From the NCBI GenBank assembly GCA_028023455.1, contig JAQFVV010012506.1, forward strand, positions 3,466,714 through 3,530,713: a stretch of DNA of 64,000 bases, in the 5' to 3' direction. Of the stretch, positions 60,255 to 64,000 are shown one piece after another (within the stretch, counting starts at the first letter, position 1; every line of letters begins with the position of its first letter). The position numbers were made by a program, and so were the translations under genes. The notes beneath the pieces are model-generated. The model was not told where the DNA came from. It was given only the letters and a program-made list of their open reading frames with translations, and did not search any database. Source of the DNA: Epiperipatus broadwayi (taxonomy: Eukaryota > Onychophora > Udeonychophora > Euonychophora > Peripatidae).

Positions 60255-63157
60255 ATATGTCTTTCTATTTTATAAAATGTTTTTATTATGTATTAATTCG
60301 GGTATCATGAAAAATAGATTATTATTATCATATATAAAGGATAAACACACGATTTATTAATAATGGGATGTAACACATACACACCCACCTAGTGATACAT
60401 ATATGCCTATGTGAATATGTGTTGAATATGAATATACAAATCGATGAGGGTAGAAATTTAGTATAATGAGATTCCAAAGTAATTAGCAGCCTAGCTTAAT
60501 AAGAATTGAGATAGTGAAAATAAATAACTAGGAACATATTTTTTTTAAAATATTCCTATCTTTATACTTTAACTAAACTTTTCTTTACCTATTTCTCGAT
60601 TATTATTTTTTAAGATTATAGGTATAAATTTGTATTATATGCAATGTGCGAGTGTGTGCATGCATCGGGTATTTATTTCTGAAATCTAAAATTTCAATGA
60701 TTCGTGATATCTTTAAGCTTACTAAATGCATTAACGTTCACGTATATCTTACACTATTAATAATTGAGTTTAATTACATTAGGGGAAGGGGGGGGGGATT
60801 TTTGATTATTATTATTTGAATGTAACTAATTTTTATTATTGTGCTGGGCACTCTAAAAGTGGCCACACACAAGGTGGCTGTAGTTGAAGCTACAGCTCAG
60901 TTATATATTACAATATTATATAAACAAAATTATTAATCTATATAGCTATAATATAAACATTGTATAAAATGGATAAAGTTGGTCTGTGTATATATTTTTA
61001 CCCCCTCACACTCCAGAATAAAGCAATATTAGCTTTTAAATTGTAAATTGATGCATAATATTGTATTATATATGCATACCATGTTTTTGTTTTATTTTGT
61101 TATTTTAATAAATATAAACGCCCTACATTTATAATTTTATTTCATTTTTATTTTTTTTGTAAAAAGTTGTTTACATGTTGGAACATATTATAAAAGAAGC
61201 AAACATATCTGAAATAATTGAAAACGTAAATATAAATGTTCCCAGGCATCTATATATATTTTTTTAATTAGCAGATTTTCTATATGAATGCATTAAGAAA
61301 AGTCAGGTGGCCATTGTTTTACCAAATATTAAAATACATTAACGTATTAATGGTCATCCTGATTTGTGCTATTATTTTTACAAACAAAGGAGTTTGAATA
61401 ATTCAGACATCAATGCAGATATAGAAAAATCTTGTTTATTTGTTGTATAGTTATTTTTAATCCATTAGCAATGTAAAAGTAAAAGAATTTTTCTTTGTAG
61501 TCAAATTTGAAACTGATGTTTATCAGTAGAATGATCTGAGTCAATCCATAAAATTAAAATAAAATTCATTAAATAAAATTCCTTATAAGAAAGTTATACG
61601 AATTGTTTAAATCAATTAGCCACCAAGATAAAAGCTTGAGGCAATTTTTTAAAGGGGGGGTACTCAAATTTTCTATGTAATAGAGATGCTATATATACTA
61701 TTAACCAGGTGCCGGACGCAAATATTCTCAAGATATTCTCAGAATACTTCCAGAGATCCTACCAGATATATTCCTATAGAGATTTCCATAGATATAATGA
61801 GAGAGTCTCAGAGTGATCTAAGCTTTTTTTAGATCATATTTATATTGTGTGATCATTGTAGACTGACTAGCCTTATATTTTAGTCACTGAATATATTTCA
61901 TCATTCCAAAATTAATGCAGAGGTTAATAGAGTATTAGACCTAATAATTTAATGATAGCTGCAGTCAGTGTGGAAGAGATCAAGGTTGACAAGATTTTGC
62001 AGTGCTAATGAGCTCCTGCCACTTCCAGTTGTATGCTGTGATGACCTCATACTCAGGTCACAATTCAGAAGAAGGCATGAACTGTTAATATTATATAATA
62101 AAAAAAATGGGCATAGAGCTGAATTTCTACTGAAAATCCTTTATACTAAAGTAAAAAAAGCAGTTTTCATGTGATTGCTTCAGCAGAAAACAAACTCAAG
62201 ATGAAGACAATCCCTACTTCACCCAGCGAGATAATTATGGGGTAGAAGCCTGTTTCAGTGCACCCATCCAGCTCCATCCAAACCATTAAAATGTAGCCAC
62301 CCATGTCCAGCCAATGATGATGATGAATATCACCAGACCAACATAGTGTAAAGAAGGAAGTCCTTACTGCCCTGTCAACCAGATATTTATAGCATATTCA
62401 GAGACCCCAAGTCCAGAAGAAGTTTCAAGACACGGGAGGGTAAAATGTATTTTAATCACTTAGTCTTGTTTTTTTTAATATTATTTATGTCTCTTTTATG
62501 CAAATATAACTTGTTCAATATGAATTTTATTATGCTAGGTAATTTATATTTCTCTAATGCATGAATGTTAAATCATTTATCCCCACATGCAGGATTCTCT
62601 CAAGTTAGTCATTCTTCCACATTTAGTTTTAAAATGTATGTAAACTATAAGACGAGTATGTGCATCTTAAATCATATTGTATTCATGTTCAACTCATTCA
62701 AATGCATATAAATTAAGTAAAGATAAGATGCATAAAATAATAGCTTTACTTTGTTTCTTCATGTGTTTGAGTATATGTCAATGCACGATTTTAAAATAAT
62801 ATTAAATTGTGGAATGAATATAGGAATGAGCATACATGTATGACTGAATATTTAATGATATAATATAATTTATGATAATGCCTAATATATACATGTGAGT
62901 ATAGAATTCAGACCACTTCATCCAAACATTTTAATGAATTAAGGGAAGAACAGATTAAATACTATATTATTTTTCTTTTATTTATGGAATTGGTGGTGGG
63001 TTTATGGGGTTTAATAAATATTAATTGATGTGTGTTAATAAATATTTTACAACTTATTTCATTGCGTGTTAACATTTATTTATTTTCTTTAATATAACAA
63101 AGTGTATATTTCCAAGAGCGGCTTTAATTTTTTTTTATAACTTGAGATAAAAAAAGA
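60255..63157. other. Unassigned AT-rich DNA
   Basis: No gene is supportable. Small hairpins occur: GCTGTAGTTGAAGCTACAGC near 60,874, and GATCTAAGCTTTTTTTAGATC near 61,816. A GC-richer patch at 61,960-62,440 has a 68-codon frame without recognisable motifs. Confidence 0.45.
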
Positions 63158-63215
63158 CAGCATAGCATAATGGAATATGACTCTATCTGGCATTAGAGAG
63201 TTGATATCATGTCAA
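63158..63215 (+). mobile_element. tRNA-like SINE relic
   Basis: Box-A-like GCATAGCATAATGGAATATG and box-B-like GAGAGTTGATATCATG are found at tRNA-like spacing. No ends are visible. Confidence 0.3.
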
Positions 63216-63427
63216 TATTTTTCATTTAATTGATTTGTGCTGTAAATTGGTTTAGTAGTTGTACATCCTTTCAGGTGGGGATTTTCTCTTTCTGGGAGCA
63301 TCATGTAAAGACATGAATTAATCATGGTCTTTTATATATATATGTTAATATGAAGATTTTCATGGGTTGCATATATAAAAGACATATTTTTTGGGTTCAT
63401 CCATGTTAAAAAATTTAAATATTGATA

Positions 63428-63514
63428 TATGTCAAAGCATTGAACAGGAAGTGAACCCAGGCCAACTTCTTGGAAGGTTGTTATGCTAACTGCTAGACCA
63501 CCAATGCTTGACTA
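63428..63514 (-). mobile_element. tRNA-derived SINE, minus strand
   Basis: On the minus strand the leader AGTCAAGCATTG, box A (TGGTCTAGCAGTTAGC) and box B (GGGTTCACTTCC) are followed by the tail ATGCTTTGACATAT. Leader and tail match the 5,978-6,088 element while the tRNA-like body differs, suggesting sister subfamilies with exchanged tRNA bodies. No clear target duplication was found. Confidence 0.7.
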
Positions 63515-64000
63515 ATCACAGTTTTTTCAAAGATATGGAGCGACTAACCTCTTGACGTCCGCCAGCATGGTAATGAAATAATCAACCATGGTTCAATATC
63601 TTGCTTAATTAATAATGTGTTAATATAAATTAAATTATAGAATTCATATTTCTATCATAATTGTTATTCAGACCTTGCCCTGTGGTGTTACAATCACTTC
63701 ATGCATGATATGGATGCTAAAAGTCTTGAAAGTATAGAACAGGGTAGAAGGTTTGCCCGGTACATTATTAAGTAAGTAAATTTTCTATTTGTATATTGAT
63801 GACTAAACAATAAGAAAATTTAATTTTTTATTTTTGAAAGAAGTTTATATGTCTCTTAGAGTTAATTATGTTCTTGTAAAAATATTAGTCATCATCATCA
63901 CTGGTGAATTTGAATCATAAAACAGTTTAAATGTGTGACAATATTTTAGTAAATAATTATAGATTGATAAAAGACAAGAGTGTTGTGAGTTAGAGATAAA

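Noticed and set aside
61968-62174. 68-codon frame in a GC-richer patch
   Set aside because: No recognisable motif, splice boundary or conserved composition; kept only as part of unassigned DNA.

Overview
This is a non-coding, very AT-rich stretch of an animal nuclear genome. It has long poly(A)/poly(T) and (TA)n runs, a 500-base block of N (an assembly gap), GATA and TAA microsatellites, tRNA-derived SINEs, several LINE clades and GIY-YIG Penelope-like elements (PLEs). Together these suggest an invertebrate. A mollusc, perhaps a coleoid cephalopod, is a reasonable but unproven guess. I found no convincing host protein-coding gene. At most there are one or two isolated exon-like segments (30,664-30,739 and, weaker, 27,971-28,014), as expected inside a large intron or an intergenic desert.

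Layout. 1-3.7 kb: unassigned AT-rich DNA and one SINE-like relic. 3.75-4.87 kb: a 1.1-kb insertion of inverted plus tandem ~370-bp units inside a perfect 14-bp target duplication. 5-7.2 kb: a SINE relic, a young 111-bp tRNA SINE and a (TAA)n tract. 7.2-12.4 kb: unassigned. 12.4-12.8 kb: a hAT-type MITE. 13.2-14.85 kb: a decayed RTE/BovB-type LINE. 15.2-21.9 kb: a poorly understood block with diverged inverted flanks, outward-facing TATA/LTR-like segments, unrecognised coding-like fragments, a foldback MITE and the gap. 22.1-26.7 kb: a cluster of three PLE copies, two on the minus strand and one on the plus strand. 27-27.2 kb: a GGTA/GATA microsatellite. 30-32.3 kb: an exon candidate and dispersed repeats. 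32.4-38.1 kb: a long Tx1/L1-like LINE remnant with a still-open ORF1 start. 38.2-41.2 kb: foldback retrozyme-like elements and a 293-bp palindromic MITE. 41.2-42.7 kb: another LINE remnant. 43.2-46.3 kb: an old PLE with two elements nested inside it. 46.3-64 kb: mostly unassigned AT-rich DNA with scattered SINEs, foldback copies and one CRE-rich promoter-like segment.

The most interesting signal is RNA-level. All four PLE 3' ends carry a hammerhead-ribozyme-like fold in which the normal C3-G8 core pair is consistently replaced by U3-A8. A second, short foldback family with 11-14-bp target duplications carries what looks like an independent hammerhead (core CUGAUGA, 2-bp stem III, 6-bp stem I). 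A PLE with a ribozyme in its terminal region, next to short ribozyme-bearing non-autonomous elements with retroelement-like target duplications, fits the picture of animal retrozymes mobilised by PLEs. Here the second family is built as an inverted repeat. All folds were done by eye.
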